Source: CBDCYN01 sp965224205 (GTDB lineage: Bacteria; Planctomycetota; Phycisphaerae; Phycisphaerales; Phycisphaeraceae). From it: a stretch of DNA of 64,000 nucleotides. The DNA lies in contig CBDCYN010000032.1 of NCBI GenBank assembly GCA_965224205.1, positions 175,585 through 239,584 of the forward strand, read 5' to 3'. The notes under the pieces were generated by a model. It did no database searches and was not told the DNA's origin. It saw only the letters and a list, made by a program, of their open reading frames with translations. Position 1 is the stretch's first letter, and the number at the start of each line of letters is the position of its first letter. The position numbers and the translations under genes are program-made. Shown here piece by piece: positions 53,831 through 63,644 of the stretch.

Positions 53831-53843
53831 CCCACTCGCCGCG

Positions 53844-54927
53844 CTAGATCGCCAGCGCGCTCCGCGCCAGCACCGCCTCGTCAAACTCCAGCCCCAGCCC
53901 CGGCTCCGAGGGCAACGCAACCTCGCCGTTCACCGCCTCCGGCACCGCCTTGAACAGCGGGGAAGCCCCACGGCATGTACTCCAGCGTCAGCCCGTTCGG
54001 CGCCGCCGCCAGCGCATGCACCATCAGCTCCGCCGCCAGGTGCGACACCACCGGCAGATTGAACGCCTCCGCCATGTGCGCCACCTTCATCCACTGCGTG
54101 AAGCCACCCACCCGCAGCAGATCGACCATCACGATGTCCACCGAGCGCTGCTCGATCAGCTCGCGGAACGGCCGGATCCCGTAGACGTACTCCCCTGCCG
54201 CGATCGGCGTATCGAGGGCGTCCGCGATCCGCGCCAGCCCCGCGAAATCGTCGAACGTCGTTGGGTCCTCGAGCCAGTAGATCCCGTACTTCGCCATCTC
54301 GCGGCCGATCCGGATCGCGCGATTCACGTCCCAGCCCTGGTTGATGTCGATCATCAGATCGACGTCCGGGCCCACCGCGTTGCGCATGGTCTCGATCCGC
54401 GCGATCTCGCCCGCGTCCGTCTCCTCCGCCCCCAGGCGGAACTTCATCGAGCGGAAGCCTTCCGCCACGATCCGCCGCGCGTCGGCGTCCAGCTCCTCCA
54501 GCGTCGCCGGCCGCCACAGGTACCCGCTCTGGTACGTCGGCACGCGGTCCCGGTACCCGCCCAGGAGCTGATAGACCGGCTTCCCCAGCGCCTTCCCCTT
54601 GATGTCCCACAGCGCCACGTCGATCGCCGACACCGCCCGCGTCAGCAACCCCGCCGGCGATCCCCCGCCGAGGCGCAGCAGCCGCTCGCCGATGCCCTCC
54701 GTGTTCATCGGATCGCTGCCCACGATCGTCTCGCCGAGGCCGTCCACCACCGCCTTCAGTGCCGGCGTCAGCACCGGCGACTGGAACGCCGCGTAGCCGA
54801 TCCCCTCGATCCCCTCGTCCGTGCCGATCGTCAGCACGACGAAGTCCATCGTGTCCGCCCCCGCCGTCGCCGGTGACGGTTCTCGAGGAATGCGGACGGC
54901 CTGGCTGCGAACGCTCGCGATCTGCAT
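53844..54927 (-). pseudogene. Mandelate racemase/muconate lactonizing enzyme, frameshifted C-terminus
   Basis: This enolase-superfamily enzyme begins MQIASVRSQAVRIPREPSP. Catalytic and metal sites are visible: FRSMKFRLG (KxK-like), DLMIDINQGWDV (Asp), YWLEDPTTFDD (Glu) and IAAGEYVYG (Glu). The frame runs correctly to LTLEYMPWGFP and then reads nonsense. Removing one base near 53,956-53,962 and correcting another near 53,910-53,920 restores FKAVPEAVNGEV and then PSEPGLGLEFDEAVLARSALAI and stop at 53,844. So either the gene is damaged or there are two sequencing errors. The substrate is unknown. Confidence 0.8.
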
Positions 54928-55161
54928 CGACAACTCCTCCTGCGGTTCCACCTCGACGCCCCCGGATTGGAGCTACGGCGTCCCCGCGACCATACGCGAG
55001 GGCGTTTCGCCTCCCCCCGCCCGGCCGGTCTGGGTGTCGGCCACCACCGGGCGTCGCGCGGCACCCGCGGTCGGGTCTGCGACTCCTATGGCGCCACGCG
55101 CAGCTAAGCTCAACTCTGGCTACGATCCCTCAGTCCCACCACCACCCATCGGACCCCGCCC

Positions 55162-56079
55162 ATGCGCTTCAGACGACGAGCCCGCCTCGACACCTCCCAG
55201 ATCGACGATCAACGCGGCCGTCGCATCGGTCGAGGCGGCATGGCCGTCGGCGCCGGCGCGGGCGGCGGCCTCATCGCCATCATCCTCCTCGTCGTCACCG
55301 TCCTCGGCGGCGGCGAAGGACTCGAGGGCCTCGAAGGGCTCGGCGGCGGCGATCTCGGCTCACTCACCGGCCAGAACGTCGGATCAACCACCGACGACGT
55401 CCCCTCCACCCTCGCCGAGGACTGCCAGACCGGCGCCGATGCGAACGAGCGCGACGACTGCCGCATCGTCGCCGTCGTCAACAGCGTGCAGCTCTGGTGG
55501 GACGAGGAGTTCACCCGCCTCGGCATGGACTATCCGTTCGCCCAGACCCAGTTCTTCACCGACCAGACCGTCACCGGCTGCGGCGCCGCCAGCTCAGCCA
55601 GCGGCCCCTTCTACTGCCCCCCGGACCAGAAGATCTTCATCGACCTCGGCTTCTACGAGGACCTGCGCACCCGCTTCGGCGCCACCGGCGGCCCCTTCGC
55701 GCAGGCCTACATCATCGCCCACGAGTACGGTCACCACGTCCAGAACGTGCTCGGCGTCCTCGATCAGATCGGCCGCGACCGCCAGGGCGAGGAGAGCGCC
55801 GCCGTCCGCTCCGAGCTCCAGGCCGACTGCCTCGCCGGCGTCTGGGCCAATCACGCCGTCGAAACCGGCTTCATCGTCCAGCTCACCGAGGCCGACATCG
55901 CCGATGGCCTGAACGCCGCCGCGGCCGTCGGCGACGACCGCATCCAGGAACAGTTCCAGGGCCGCGTCACCCCCGAAACCTGGACACACGGCAGCTCGCG
56001 CCAGCGCCAGGACTGGTTCCTCGTCGGCTACGAGTTCGGCACCCTCGAGTCCTGCGACACCTTCAGCGGTCCAATCTAA
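55162..56079 (+). CDS. Neutral zinc metallopeptidase (YpfJ family)
   Basis: The 305-residue protein begins MRFRRRARLDTSQIDDQRG and has one membrane helix (GGLIAIILLVVTVLGGG), so it is a membrane-anchored extracellular enzyme. The zinc motif AYIIAHEYGHHVQNVLGVL (HExxH) is followed by RSELQADCLAGVWANH. The C-terminus ALESCDTF-like TLESCDTFSG is a family signature. The substrate is unknown. Confidence 0.9.
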   Translation: MRFRRRARLDTSQIDDQRGRRIGRGGMAVGAGAGGGLIAIILLVVTVLGGGEGLEGLEGLGGGDLGSLTGQNVGSTTDDVPSTLAEDCQTGADANERDDCRIVAVVNSVQLWWDEEFTRLGMDYPFAQTQFFTDQTVTGCGAASSASGPFYCPPDQKIFIDLGFYEDLRTRFGATGGPFAQAYIIAHEYGHHVQNVLGVLDQIGRDRQGEESAAVRSELQADCLAGVWANHAVETGFIVQLTEADIADGLNAAAAVGDDRIQEQFQGRVTPETWTHGSSRQRQDWFLVGYEFGTLESCDTFSGPI

Positions 56080-56329
56080 GACCGCCCGCCGGCCGCCCCA
56101 CCGCTCCCGAGGCCTCCTCAACCGGCTGCGGTCAGCGGTCCGCGCTCAGCCGTCCGAGGCCAATCGGACACAACGGCAGGCCGAACGGGAGTTGCGCCGG
56201 ACAACCGATCTCTGTTCGATCGGAGCGACAACGCTCAGCGAATCCAGCGAACCCATCGAGGCCCGCCGCCCCAACGAGGCACAGCGCCCACCATCACCCG
56301 GTCACGCACGCACCAGTCAGGCACGGCTC

Positions 56330-57220
56330 ATGACGCACGAAGCGCAGCTCGAGAAGATCAAGACCGCCGACGGCTTCCTCGCCGCACTCGATCAGAGCGG
56401 CGGCAGCACGCCCCGCGCCCTCGCCCTCTACGGCATCGAGGAAGGCGCTTACACCAACGACGACGAGATGTTCGATCTCGTCCACCAGATGCGCACCCGC
56501 ATCATCACCAGCCCCGCCTTCCACGGCGACCGCATCCTCGGCGCCATCCTCTTCGAGAACACCATGGACCGGCAGATCGAGGGCCAGGGCTCCGCCGAGT
56601 ACCTCTGGAACGAGAAGCAGGTCGTCCCCTTCCTCAAGGTCGACAAGGGACTCGCCGACGAGACCGATGGCGCCCAGGTCATGAAGCCGATCCCCGGCCT
56701 CGACGCTCTCCTCGCGCGCGCCAGGGACCACGGCGTCTTCGGCACCAAGATGCGCTCCGTCATCAAGCTCGCGAACCCCGCCGGCGTCAACGCCGTCGTC
56801 GATCAGCAGTTCGAGATCGCCCGCCAGATCCTCGCCGCCGGCCTCGTCCCCATCATTGAGCCCGAGATCGACATCAACAGCCCCGAGAAGGCCGAGGCCG
56901 AGGCGCTCCTCAAGGCAGCCCTGATCGAGCAGCTCAACGCACTCGCGCCCGACCAGCAGGTGATGCTCAAGCTCACCCTCCCCGAGGACGACGACTGGTG
57001 CTCGGACCTCGTCGCGCACCCCAACGTCCTCAAGGTCGTCGCGCTCTCCGGCGGCTACACCCGTGACGAGGCCAACGCCCGCCTCACCCGCTGCCACGGC
57101 GTCGTCGCCAGCTTCTCGCGCGCCCTCAGCGAGGGCCTGACCGCCCAGCAGAGCGACGAGGAGTTCAACGCGAAGCTCGAGTCCTCGATCGCCAGCATCT
57201 TCGCCGCCTCGAAGACCTAG
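56330..57220 (+). CDS. Class I fructose-bisphosphate aldolase
   Basis: The start chosen is MTHEAQLEKIKTADGF. The enzyme has 296 residues. It shows LAALDQSGGSTPRALALYG, ILGAILFENTMDR, VPFLKVDKGLADETDGAQVMKPIPGL and GTKMRSVIKL, and late SGGYTRDEANARL. These are typical of the class I aldolase of many bacteria; the Schiff-base Lys is probably in LKLTLP. It cleaves fructose 1,6-bisphosphate in glycolysis. It has a long 5' spacer without other genes. Confidence 0.92.
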   Translation: MTHEAQLEKIKTADGFLAALDQSGGSTPRALALYGIEEGAYTNDDEMFDLVHQMRTRIITSPAFHGDRILGAILFENTMDRQIEGQGSAEYLWNEKQVVPFLKVDKGLADETDGAQVMKPIPGLDALLARARDHGVFGTKMRSVIKLANPAGVNAVVDQQFEIARQILAAGLVPIIEPEIDINSPEKAEAEALLKAALIEQLNALAPDQQVMLKLTLPEDDDWCSDLVAHPNVLKVVALSGGYTRDEANARLTRCHGVVASFSRALSEGLTAQQSDEEFNAKLESSIASIFAASKT

Positions 57221-57327
57221 CCCGGCGATCCGCATCCCGCCGGACGTCAGGGTCCGGCCCGGCCCCGCTAAGCTGGCCCGCGGGTTCGAGTGCCGGCTCC
57301 CGCCGGCCTCGGTCACCGGGACGCGGC

Positions 57328-58140
57328 ATGGCCACCCAGCAGCACCCCCACCCACGAGGCATCGTCGCCTGCTCGCTCTACGGCGACGCGCCGAAGTACC
57401 TCCGCGGCGCCGTCGAGAACGCGCGCCTCGTCCCGCTCCGCTATCCCGGCTGGCAGGCCCGGTTCTACGTCTCGCAGGAGATCCCGGGAAGCGTGCTCGA
57501 CGAGCTCCACGCCCACGGCGCCGAGACCGTCCCGATGACGCGCCGGGAAGCGTCCGACGGCATGTTCTGGCGCTTCCTCGCGGCCGATGACCCCGCCGCC
57601 TGCCCCGTCATCTTCCGCGACGTCGACAGCCGCATCGGCGAACGAGAGGTCGCCGCCGTCGCCGAGTGGCTCGAGGGCGGTCGCCGCTTCCACATCATGC
57701 GCGACCACCCGCACCACCGCTGGCCGATCATGGGCGGCATGTGGGGCCTCCGCCCCGGCTCGCTCCCACCCATGCCGCGGCTGATCCGCTCCTGGAAACG
57801 CCGCCGGTGCTGGCTGGGATACGAACTCGGCATCCGCCCCGGCGACCAGGTGTTCCTCCGCGCCGCCGTCTACCCGATCGCCCGCCGCGACGCCCTCATC
57901 CACACCGAGTACGTCCGCTTCGAGGGCGAAACGGTGCGCCCGTTCCCACGCGCACCGCGCACCGGCGAGCTCGTCGGCCAGATCGTCGAGGCCGACGGCG
58001 CCCAGGCAGCCTGGCAATCCGCGGAGCGCGACGCCCTGCCGGGCCTCGTCGACCTCGGACCGGTCAACAGCTACGCCCCGCTCCCCCGCGGCGCCCGCCT
58101 CGCTCGCCGCCTGCTGGCCCGCGCCCGCCAGATCGCGTAA
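57328..58140 (+). CDS. Glycosyltransferase-like protein
   Basis: The 270-residue protein has an opening ACSLYGDAPKYLRGAVENA, then VIFRDVDSRIGEREVAAVAEWLEGGRRFHIMRDHPHH and WPIMGGMWGLRPG. The pattern RDxDSRxxxRE with MRDHPHH recurs in proteins I know as GT-A-type transferases near polysaccharide genes; DVDS could be the metal-binding DxD. The substrate is unknown and no sugar-pathway genes are adjacent. Confidence 0.6.
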   Translation: MATQQHPHPRGIVACSLYGDAPKYLRGAVENARLVPLRYPGWQARFYVSQEIPGSVLDELHAHGAETVPMTRREASDGMFWRFLAADDPAACPVIFRDVDSRIGEREVAAVAEWLEGGRRFHIMRDHPHHRWPIMGGMWGLRPGSLPPMPRLIRSWKRRRCWLGYELGIRPGDQVFLRAAVYPIARRDALIHTEYVRFEGETVRPFPRAPRTGELVGQIVEADGAQAAWQSAERDALPGLVDLGPVNSYAPLPRGARLARRLLARARQIA

Positions 58141-58175
58141 CACTCACTCCGAGGAGCACGTCCGAGGAGCCTCCC

Positions 58176-58753
58176 ATGCCCGACGCCCCACACCTGCTCG
58201 CCCTGCTTGGCTCGGTCACGCCCCCCGGCCGCATGCACCGCGCGCTCGCCGGCGCGGTCGAACGCGCCAACGCTCGATCGAGGCGACCTGCACCTTCCTC
58301 GATCTCGGCACCCTGACCCTCGGCTTCGCCGACGGCATACCGATCGAGGACCTGACCGACGACACCGCCTCGCTCGTCGAGCAGGTCCGCGCCGCCGATG
58401 GGGTCATCCTCGCCAGCCCCGTCTACCGCGCCTCGCTCACCGGCGCCCTCAAGAACGCGCTCGACCTGCTCCCCCTCGACGCCTTGCAGGCCAAGCCCGT
58501 CGGCATCCTCGCCATGGGCGGCAGCCACCACCACTACCTCGGCGTCGCCTCCCACCTCCGCGACGTCCTCCAGTGGTTCGGCGCGCTCCCCGCGCCCACC
58601 GACCTCTACCTCACCGGCGCGGACTTCTCCGAGGGCAACCCAACCGCCGAGGCCGCCGCCGACGTCGACGCCCTGTTCACGACCGTGACCACGCTCGCAT
58701 CGAAACTCGCCGGAGAGGATCTCGGCCCGCTGCCGCTCGCCGCCCGCTACTAA
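58176..58753 (+). pseudogene. NADPH-dependent FMN reductase, one frameshift
   Basis: It begins MPDAPHLLALLGSVTPPGRMHRAL (flavin phosphate loop, here GSVTPPGRMH). After ERANARS the frame is lost near 58,272-58,277. In the next frame the protein continues as IEATCTFLDLGTLTLGFADG, then ADGVILASPVYRASLTGALKNALDLLPLDAL and VGILAMGGSHHHYLGVASHLRDVLQWFGA. These are clear SsuE/flavodoxin-like reductase motifs. One base is missing, so it is either a pseudogene or a read error. Confidence 0.85.
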
Positions 58754-58785
58754 CCGGCCGGCCCGCCCTCCGAGGCAGGCGGCGG

Positions 58786-59421
58786 CTATCCGCTCGAGGG
58801 CGATCCCGGCGCGGCATGCGCCGCCGCCAGCCGCCGTCGACGCGCGCGACGCCAGAGGATGAACCCGCCGGCGAACGCCAGCACGTACACCAGCGACTTC
58901 ACCACCGGCAGGAACGTCCCGAGGTGCGGCACGCTGAACAGCACCCGCCTGATCTCCTGGTCACCCGACGCGAGGAACGGGTCGCGCGCCGCGTTCCCGT
59001 CCCCCTTCGTCACGAACAGCGGCGTCCCACCTCGCGAGCGAACGTCCACCACGCGGTGCGTGATCGCGTGAGGGAAGCCCGGCCAGCGGAACGCGATCAC
59101 ATCGCCGACCGCCACCTCCTCCGCCGCCACCGAGCGCGTGAGGATCAGCGATCCGTTCGGGATCGCGTCCCCCATCGAGTCGCCGACACCCGAGTACGTC
59201 CGGAACCCGAACAGCCCCGGCATCACGAACACCAGCGTCACCGCCAGCAAGCCGTACACGCCGATCACACCCGCTACCAGCGGCAGCCGGCGCGCCAGCC
59301 CACGGCGCTCGCTCGACCCCGTCGAGGCGTGTGCCAGTCCGGGTGCGGCTTCGGTCGACTCAATCAACCCGTATCCGATCGCGACTCGACGCGCTCGTGG
59401 TGTGTCGGCAGCGGTCTCCAA
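58786..59421 (-). CDS. Signal peptidase I, SipW/archaeal type
   Basis: The 211-residue protein has two membrane segments (VAGVIGVYGLLAVTLVFVMPGLFG and LVYVLAFAGGFILW). The catalytic Ser is in GVGDSMGDAIPNG. The region that holds Lys in the bacterial type reads HAITHRVVDV, with His, as in SipW and ER enzymes. GDVIAFRWPG and TKGDGN complete the family pattern. It would remove signal peptides of specific exported proteins. Confidence 0.88.
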   Translation of the reverse strand: METAADTPRARRVAIGYGLIESTEAAPGLAHASTGSSERRGLARRLPLVAGVIGVYGLLAVTLVFVMPGLFGFRTYSGVGDSMGDAIPNGSLILTRSVAAEEVAVGDVIAFRWPGFPHAITHRVVDVRSRGGTPLFVTKGDGNAARDPFLASGDQEIRRVLFSVPHLGTFLPVVKSLVYVLAFAGGFILWRRARRRRLAAAHAAPGSPSSG

Positions 59422-59490
59422 TTCGTACCACGTCTACCGATCACCGCGCGTAAGAAACCCGCCCGCTCGCCAACCGCTCGCCGCTGGCAT

Positions 59491-59514
59491 ATAGTCAACC
59501 GAATGGTTGACTAT
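59491..59514. promoter_or_regulatory. Palindromic operator over the ArsR-type gene start
   Basis: ATAGTCAACC-GAAT-GGTTGACTAT is a perfect 10-bp inverted repeat. The ATG (59,503) lies in its spacer and right arm. It should bind the HTH protein it encodes and switch off its own expression. Confidence 0.75.
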
Positions 59515-59961
59515 TCGACCGCCGCCGATCACCAGCTCGATCTCGTCTTCGGCGCGCTCGCCGACGGCAAGCGCCGCGGCATGCTCGCCCGACTGATCGA
59601 GGGTCCCGCCAGCATCGGCGAGCTGGGCGAGCCTTACGCCATCTCCAAGCAAGCCGTCACCAGGCACGTCCGCGTCCTCGAGGACGCCGGCCTGATCCGC
59701 CGCGAGGTCGACGGGCGCGTCCACCGCTGCCACCTCGAACGTCCCCGCGTCACCGACGCCCGCGGCTGGCTCACCAACCTCGAACGCTACTGGGAAGCGC
59801 AGCTCGACTCGCTCGAGGCCTACCTCGCCTCCGAGGAGCCCGCACGCGGCCCGGCCCCGAACACCGAACCCCCGACCACCGGGACCCCGAGTACCGAAAA
59901 ACCGAGTACCGAAAGACCAAGCACCGAGGCCCAGACCACAACCCACCACCGCCACCACTAG
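59503..59961 (+). CDS. ArsR-family (SdpR-like) regulator
   Basis: The 152-residue protein begins MVDYSTAADHQLDLVFGALADGKRRGML. The winged HTH is SIGELGEPYAISKQAVTRHVRVLEDAGLIRREVDGRVHRC. There are no metal-binding Cys at the usual position, so it is more like SdpR or the ArsR/SRPBCC type. The C-terminus is a disordered tail of Thr/Ser/Pro (PNTEPPTTGTPSTEKPSTER). No ribosome site precedes the ATG, so it may be leaderless. The palindrome over the start implies autoregulation. Confidence 0.88.
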   Translation: MVDYSTAADHQLDLVFGALADGKRRGMLARLIEGPASIGELGEPYAISKQAVTRHVRVLEDAGLIRREVDGRVHRCHLERPRVTDARGWLTNLERYWEAQLDSLEAYLASEEPARGPAPNTEPPTTGTPSTEKPSTERPSTEAQTTTHHRHH

Positions 59962-60007
59962 CCCGCACCACCACCGCGCGACCACCACACGAGGGAAGTG
60001 AGCCCCA

Positions 60008-60373
60008 ATGACCGCAGCCGAATCCCGCGACCAGATCATGAAGTACTGGCGCTCCTGGCAGACCCCCACCGACTTCGACGAAACCCGGAGCTGTCTCACC
60101 GACGATGTCGTCTTCGACGGCGGGGCCGTCCGCTTCGACAACGCCGACGCCGTGATCGCGATGATGAGTTCAAACCCGGTCCCCTGGGCTGACGTCGAGC
60201 TCGTCTCCGAGCTCTACAACGACGACGGCGGCGCCGTCGTCTACGAGGGCACCGTCTCCACCACCGGCGTCCGCATCCGCGTCGCCGAGCAGATGACCCT
60301 GCGGGACGGCCTCATCAGCTCCGTCACCGCCGTCATGACGCCGAAGGACGCCAACCCCCTCGCGGACGCCTAG
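60008..60373 (+). CDS. SnoaL/NTF2-like protein
   Basis: The 121-residue protein matches the SnoaL-like NTF2 fold: an N-terminal helix (SRDQIMKYWRSWQTPTDFDETRSCLTDDVVFDGG) and beta strands (VELVSELYNDDGGAVVYEGTVSTTGVRIRVAEQMTLRDGLISSVTAVM). Members include isomerases and binding proteins. It follows the ArsR gene by 46 bp on the same strand and is probably its target. Confidence 0.75.
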   Translation: MTAAESRDQIMKYWRSWQTPTDFDETRSCLTDDVVFDGGAVRFDNADAVIAMMSSNPVPWADVELVSELYNDDGGAVVYEGTVSTTGVRIRVAEQMTLRDGLISSVTAVMTPKDANPLADA

Positions 60374-60447
60374 CGTCCCCCGCGCGCGGCCGGCGCTCCG
60401 GGCGCCAGCGACCGAGGTCCTCCGGTCCGATCCGAGGTCCGTCGGTC

Positions 60448-61309
60448 CTACCCGAGCGCCGCCCGCGGGTTCCCCTGCACCATCCGCGCCACCTCGTCGC
60501 GGGCGAACCCCGCTTCGAGGAACCGATCGATCCAGCGCCCGAACCCGAACGGTGGCGGCGGGTTCGCCGCCTGGCCGAGGTCCGTCGACAGCACCACGTG
60601 CTCCGGACCCACGGCCCGCACCTCCTCGAGGATCGCCGCCGTCACCGCCTCGGCGCCCGCCTCGCGGAACATCACGTTGCCGCACTGCTCGATCAGCGCT
60701 CCACGCTCCGCCGCCCGCTGCTGCACCTCCAGCGGAATCCCGAACGCCGTCGCATGCGTCACCACCGTCCGAATCCCGCGGCCCCGCGCCGCCGCCACCA
60801 GCGCGTCCGTCTCCGCCGGACTGAGGTGCCCGGTGCACAGCAGCGCATCGTCCGCCTCGATCAGATCCAGCAACACCTGCACGACCGGCATCAGCTCACC
60901 CGCACCATCGAGGACCGTGATCGGCCCCGCCGTGCTGTGAAACCGACCGAACGTCTCCCGCGACCACGCCGAGTCGAACGTCGGCATCCACACCACGCTC
61001 GTCCCGATCCGCAGCGCCACCTCCAGCGCGTCCGGATTTAACCCGCCCACCCCGTGATCGAGCGCGATCGCGCCCCGCACATCGAGGTCCGCGAACTCCG
61101 CGCCGAGCGCCCATGCCAGCGGCTGCGTCGGGTACTCGTGGCTCTTCAGGCACCATCCCGCCCATCCCCGCCTCCGCGGCGGCGGCCAGCAGCTCACGCG
61201 CGTCCATCCGCCGCTCCGCGAACGGATCCGGCGCGGCGTGCGCATGCACGTCGATCGCCCCGCGTAGCAGTTCGCGCGCCTCGGGACGCAGGGTCTCGAG
61301 GTCGGACAT
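60448..61309 (-). pseudogene. DUF6282-like metal-dependent hydrolase, one frameshift
   Basis: It begins MSDLETLRPEARELLRGAIDVHAHAAPDPF (DVHAHAAPD is an amidohydrolase-type metal motif). After AAAEAGMGGMV the frame shifts near 61,149-61,151; it continues as LKSHEYPTQPLAWALGAEF, IALDHGVGGLNPDALEVAL, LLCTGHLSPAETDALV, TVVTHATAFGIP and HVVLSTDLGQAANPP. These match the DUF6282 group. The start overlaps the lyase stop in TGATG. One extra base explains the break. It could be a sequencing error. Confidence 0.8.
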
Positions 61310-62670
61310 CACCCGCCCGCGATCGCTGCGGCCACGTCCCGCGCGCGAAGCGCCTGCTCGCTCGCCTGCAGCGCGCTGTCCCCCGTGTACGCCGCCGGGT
61401 CGAGCAGCGCCTCGATCTGCTCCGGATCGAGGTGCCCCTGCACCTCCGGCCGCGCCGCCAGCAGCGCCGCGAACGGCTCGCCCGAGACCGCCGCCTCCTG
61501 CGCTGCCTCGTACACCGCATCGTGCGCCCGCTGCCGCCCCAGCTCGCGGCCCAGCGTCAGCATCAGGCTCTCCGACATGATCAGCCCGCCCGAGAGATCG
61601 AGGTTCTGTCGCATCCGTTCCGGGAACACCCGCAACCCCGCGAACAGCTCGTTCAACCGCACCAGGATGTCGCCCGTCAGCTCGACCGTCGGGGTCAGCG
61701 CCCGCCCCAGCATCACCGTTCGGCTCCCGTCCGCCTCGTGATCGGACAGCATCGCCTCCATCGCCAGCGGCACCAGCGACCGCACGTGCGTCTCGTCCGC
61801 CATGATGTCCTGGCACAGCTTCGGGTTCCGCTTCTGCGGCATCGTGCTGCTGCCCACGCTCCCCGCCGGCACCGGCTCCTCCACCTCCCCGAACTCCTCC
61901 TTCATCAGCTCCCGGATCTCCCGCGCGATCCGACCGCACGTCGTGTCCAGCAGCGCCAGCACCATCACGTACTCAACCAGGTGATCGAGGATCGTCCGCC
62001 CCGGCACCGGCATCGACCCGAGCCCGAGCAACTCCCCCATCCGCGCCTGCAACTGCGGCCCGTGCCCCTCGAACGACGCCGCCGTCCCGGCGCCCCCGCC
62101 CAGCATCGCCACGAACGTCCGCGACTCCACCTGCCGCAGCCGCTCCACGTGCCGGCACAGCTCATCGATCCACACCGCCACCTTCGCGCCGAACGTCGAG
62201 GGCACCGCGTGCTGCCCGTGCGTACGCCCCGGCAGCGCATCGTCCTTCGTCTGCTCCGCCAGGTCCGCCAGCCGCCCCAGCAGCGTCCCGATCAGCTCGA
62301 GGATGATCGTGTGCGCCTTCCGGACCTGCAGCACCGTCCCCGTCTGCGTGATGTTCTGTGTCGTCGCACCCCAGTGGACGTAGCCCCCGGCGTCGCCCTC
62401 GCACACCCGGTCGAGGTCCCATACCAGCGGCACCAGCCCGTGCCCGGTCACCCGCAGCCCCTCCATGATCCGCTCGGGATCGAGCAACTCCAGCTTCGCC
62501 TTGCTCACGATCTCGTCGGCGGCCTCAACCGGGATCATCCCGATCTCCGCCTCCGCCCGCGCCAGCGCCGCCTCCACGTCCAGCCACGCCTGCCACCGCG
62601 CGTCCCGCGTGAACAGCGCCCGCAGCCCCGGGTCCGGGATCCGTAGCGAAGTGGGCTGATCCTCGACCAT
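61309..62670 (-). CDS. Adenylosuccinate lyase / carboxymuconate cycloisomerase family enzyme
   Basis: The start chosen is MVEDQPTSLRIPDPGL. The fumarase/aspartase signature GSSTMPQKRNPKLCQ is present, with GATTQNITQTGTVLQ and GRTHGQHAVPSTFG (catalytic His region). The enzyme has 453 residues. PurB and PcaB are hard to separate by eye; the lone position next to a DUF6282-like gene and not a purine gene makes PurB uncertain, so I give no symbol. Its stop overlaps the next start. Confidence 0.88.
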   Translation of the reverse strand: MVEDQPTSLRIPDPGLRALFTRDARWQAWLDVEAALARAEAEIGMIPVEAADEIVSKAKLELLDPERIMEGLRVTGHGLVPLVWDLDRVCEGDAGGYVHWGATTQNITQTGTVLQVRKAHTIILELIGTLLGRLADLAEQTKDDALPGRTHGQHAVPSTFGAKVAVWIDELCRHVERLRQVESRTFVAMLGGGAGTAASFEGHGPQLQARMGELLGLGSMPVPGRTILDHLVEYVMVLALLDTTCGRIAREIRELMKEEFGEVEEPVPAGSVGSSTMPQKRNPKLCQDIMADETHVRSLVPLAMEAMLSDHEADGSRTVMLGRALTPTVELTGDILVRLNELFAGLRVFPERMRQNLDLSGGLIMSESLMLTLGRELGRQRAHDAVYEAAQEAAVSGEPFAALLAARPEVQGHLDPEQIEALLDPAAYTGDSALQASEQALRARDVAAAIAGG

Positions 62671-62810
62671 CCGGAGCCTCCTCGGGCCGTGCCGCCACGC
62701 GCCTGGGGCGATCCCTCCGCGCGGCGGCGGCATCGTAGCGCGCTCCGCCGATCGCGCGCCGTCCCACCCGCCTATACTCACGCCGAGGCGCAAACCGCGA
62801 GGGGGATCGC

Positions 62811-63491
62811 ATGCCAGCAGTCGTCGCCAACGGAATCAGCCAGTGCTACGAGATCACCGGGGACGGCCCCACCACCATCGTCTGGATCCACGGCATCGGC
62901 GGCTCCCACCACTACTGGGATGAGGTCCTCCCCAGCTTCCCCGGCTTCAAGCACATCTCCTACGACGTCCGCGGCATGGGCGACACCGAGGGCACCGACG
63001 GCCCCGTCTCCCTCGAGCTCTGGGCCGCCGACTTGAACGCCCTGCTCGACGAGATCGGCGTCGAACAGGCAATCATCGCCGGCTCCTCGATGGGCGGCGC
63101 CATCACCATGCGCTTCGGCATCGACTTCCCCGACAAGGTCCAGGGACTGCTCCTGCTCTCCACCTCCAGCCGTGTCGGCCAGGCCGCCACCGACAACTGG
63201 ATGGCCCAGGCCGACAAGACCGAGGCCGATGGACGCCCTCACCTCGCCGCCGCTCAGCGAGCCGTCGCGAAGTACCACATGGACGAGCAGATCAAGGCCT
63301 TCGACGTCCCGACGCTCATCATCGTCGGCGACGCGGACAAGACCACGCCCGCCGGCGGCTCCGTGATCATGAGCCGCTGCATCCCCGACTCCGAGCTGGA
63401 GATCTACCCCGGCATCGGCCACGCGCCGCTGAAGGAAGAGCCGAAGGCCGTCGAGCGCGTCCAGGCCTGGCTCACCCAATTCCCCACCTAG
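62811..63491 (+). CDS. Alpha/beta hydrolase
   Basis: The 226-residue enzyme has IVWIHGIGGSHHYWDE (oxyanion HG), AIIAGSSMGGAITMRFG (nucleophile Ser), TLIIVGDADKTTPAGGS (Asp) and YPGIGHAPLKEEPKAVERVQAWL (His). These form the complete triad of the fold. It is shorter than average. The substrate is unknown. It is divergent from the lyase by about 140 bp. Confidence 0.92.
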   Translation: MPAVVANGISQCYEITGDGPTTIVWIHGIGGSHHYWDEVLPSFPGFKHISYDVRGMGDTEGTDGPVSLELWAADLNALLDEIGVEQAIIAGSSMGGAITMRFGIDFPDKVQGLLLLSTSSRVGQAATDNWMAQADKTEADGRPHLAAAQRAVAKYHMDEQIKAFDVPTLIIVGDADKTTPAGGSVIMSRCIPDSELEIYPGIGHAPLKEEPKAVERVQAWLTQFPT

Positions 63492-63644
63492 CGTCCCCAC
63501 CTGGCATCCTCGCCCGATCGCCAGGGCCGGCAGCCACGCCACGAGCCCCTCGCTGGCCCGTGAGCGCCTCTCCGTTGAGACTGGGACGCACGAGCACACC
63601 CGGCGACCGGCCGATCCGGACGCCGCCAACCGAGGAGCATCCGG

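Noticed and set aside
51553..53831. Open frames antisense or shifted in the FN3 repeat region
   Set aside because: They are shadows of the repetitive, GC-rich subtilase gene.
53930..54610. Second minus-strand open frame inside the enolase-family gene
   Set aside because: Its residues have no domain pattern. The other frame carries the catalytic motifs.
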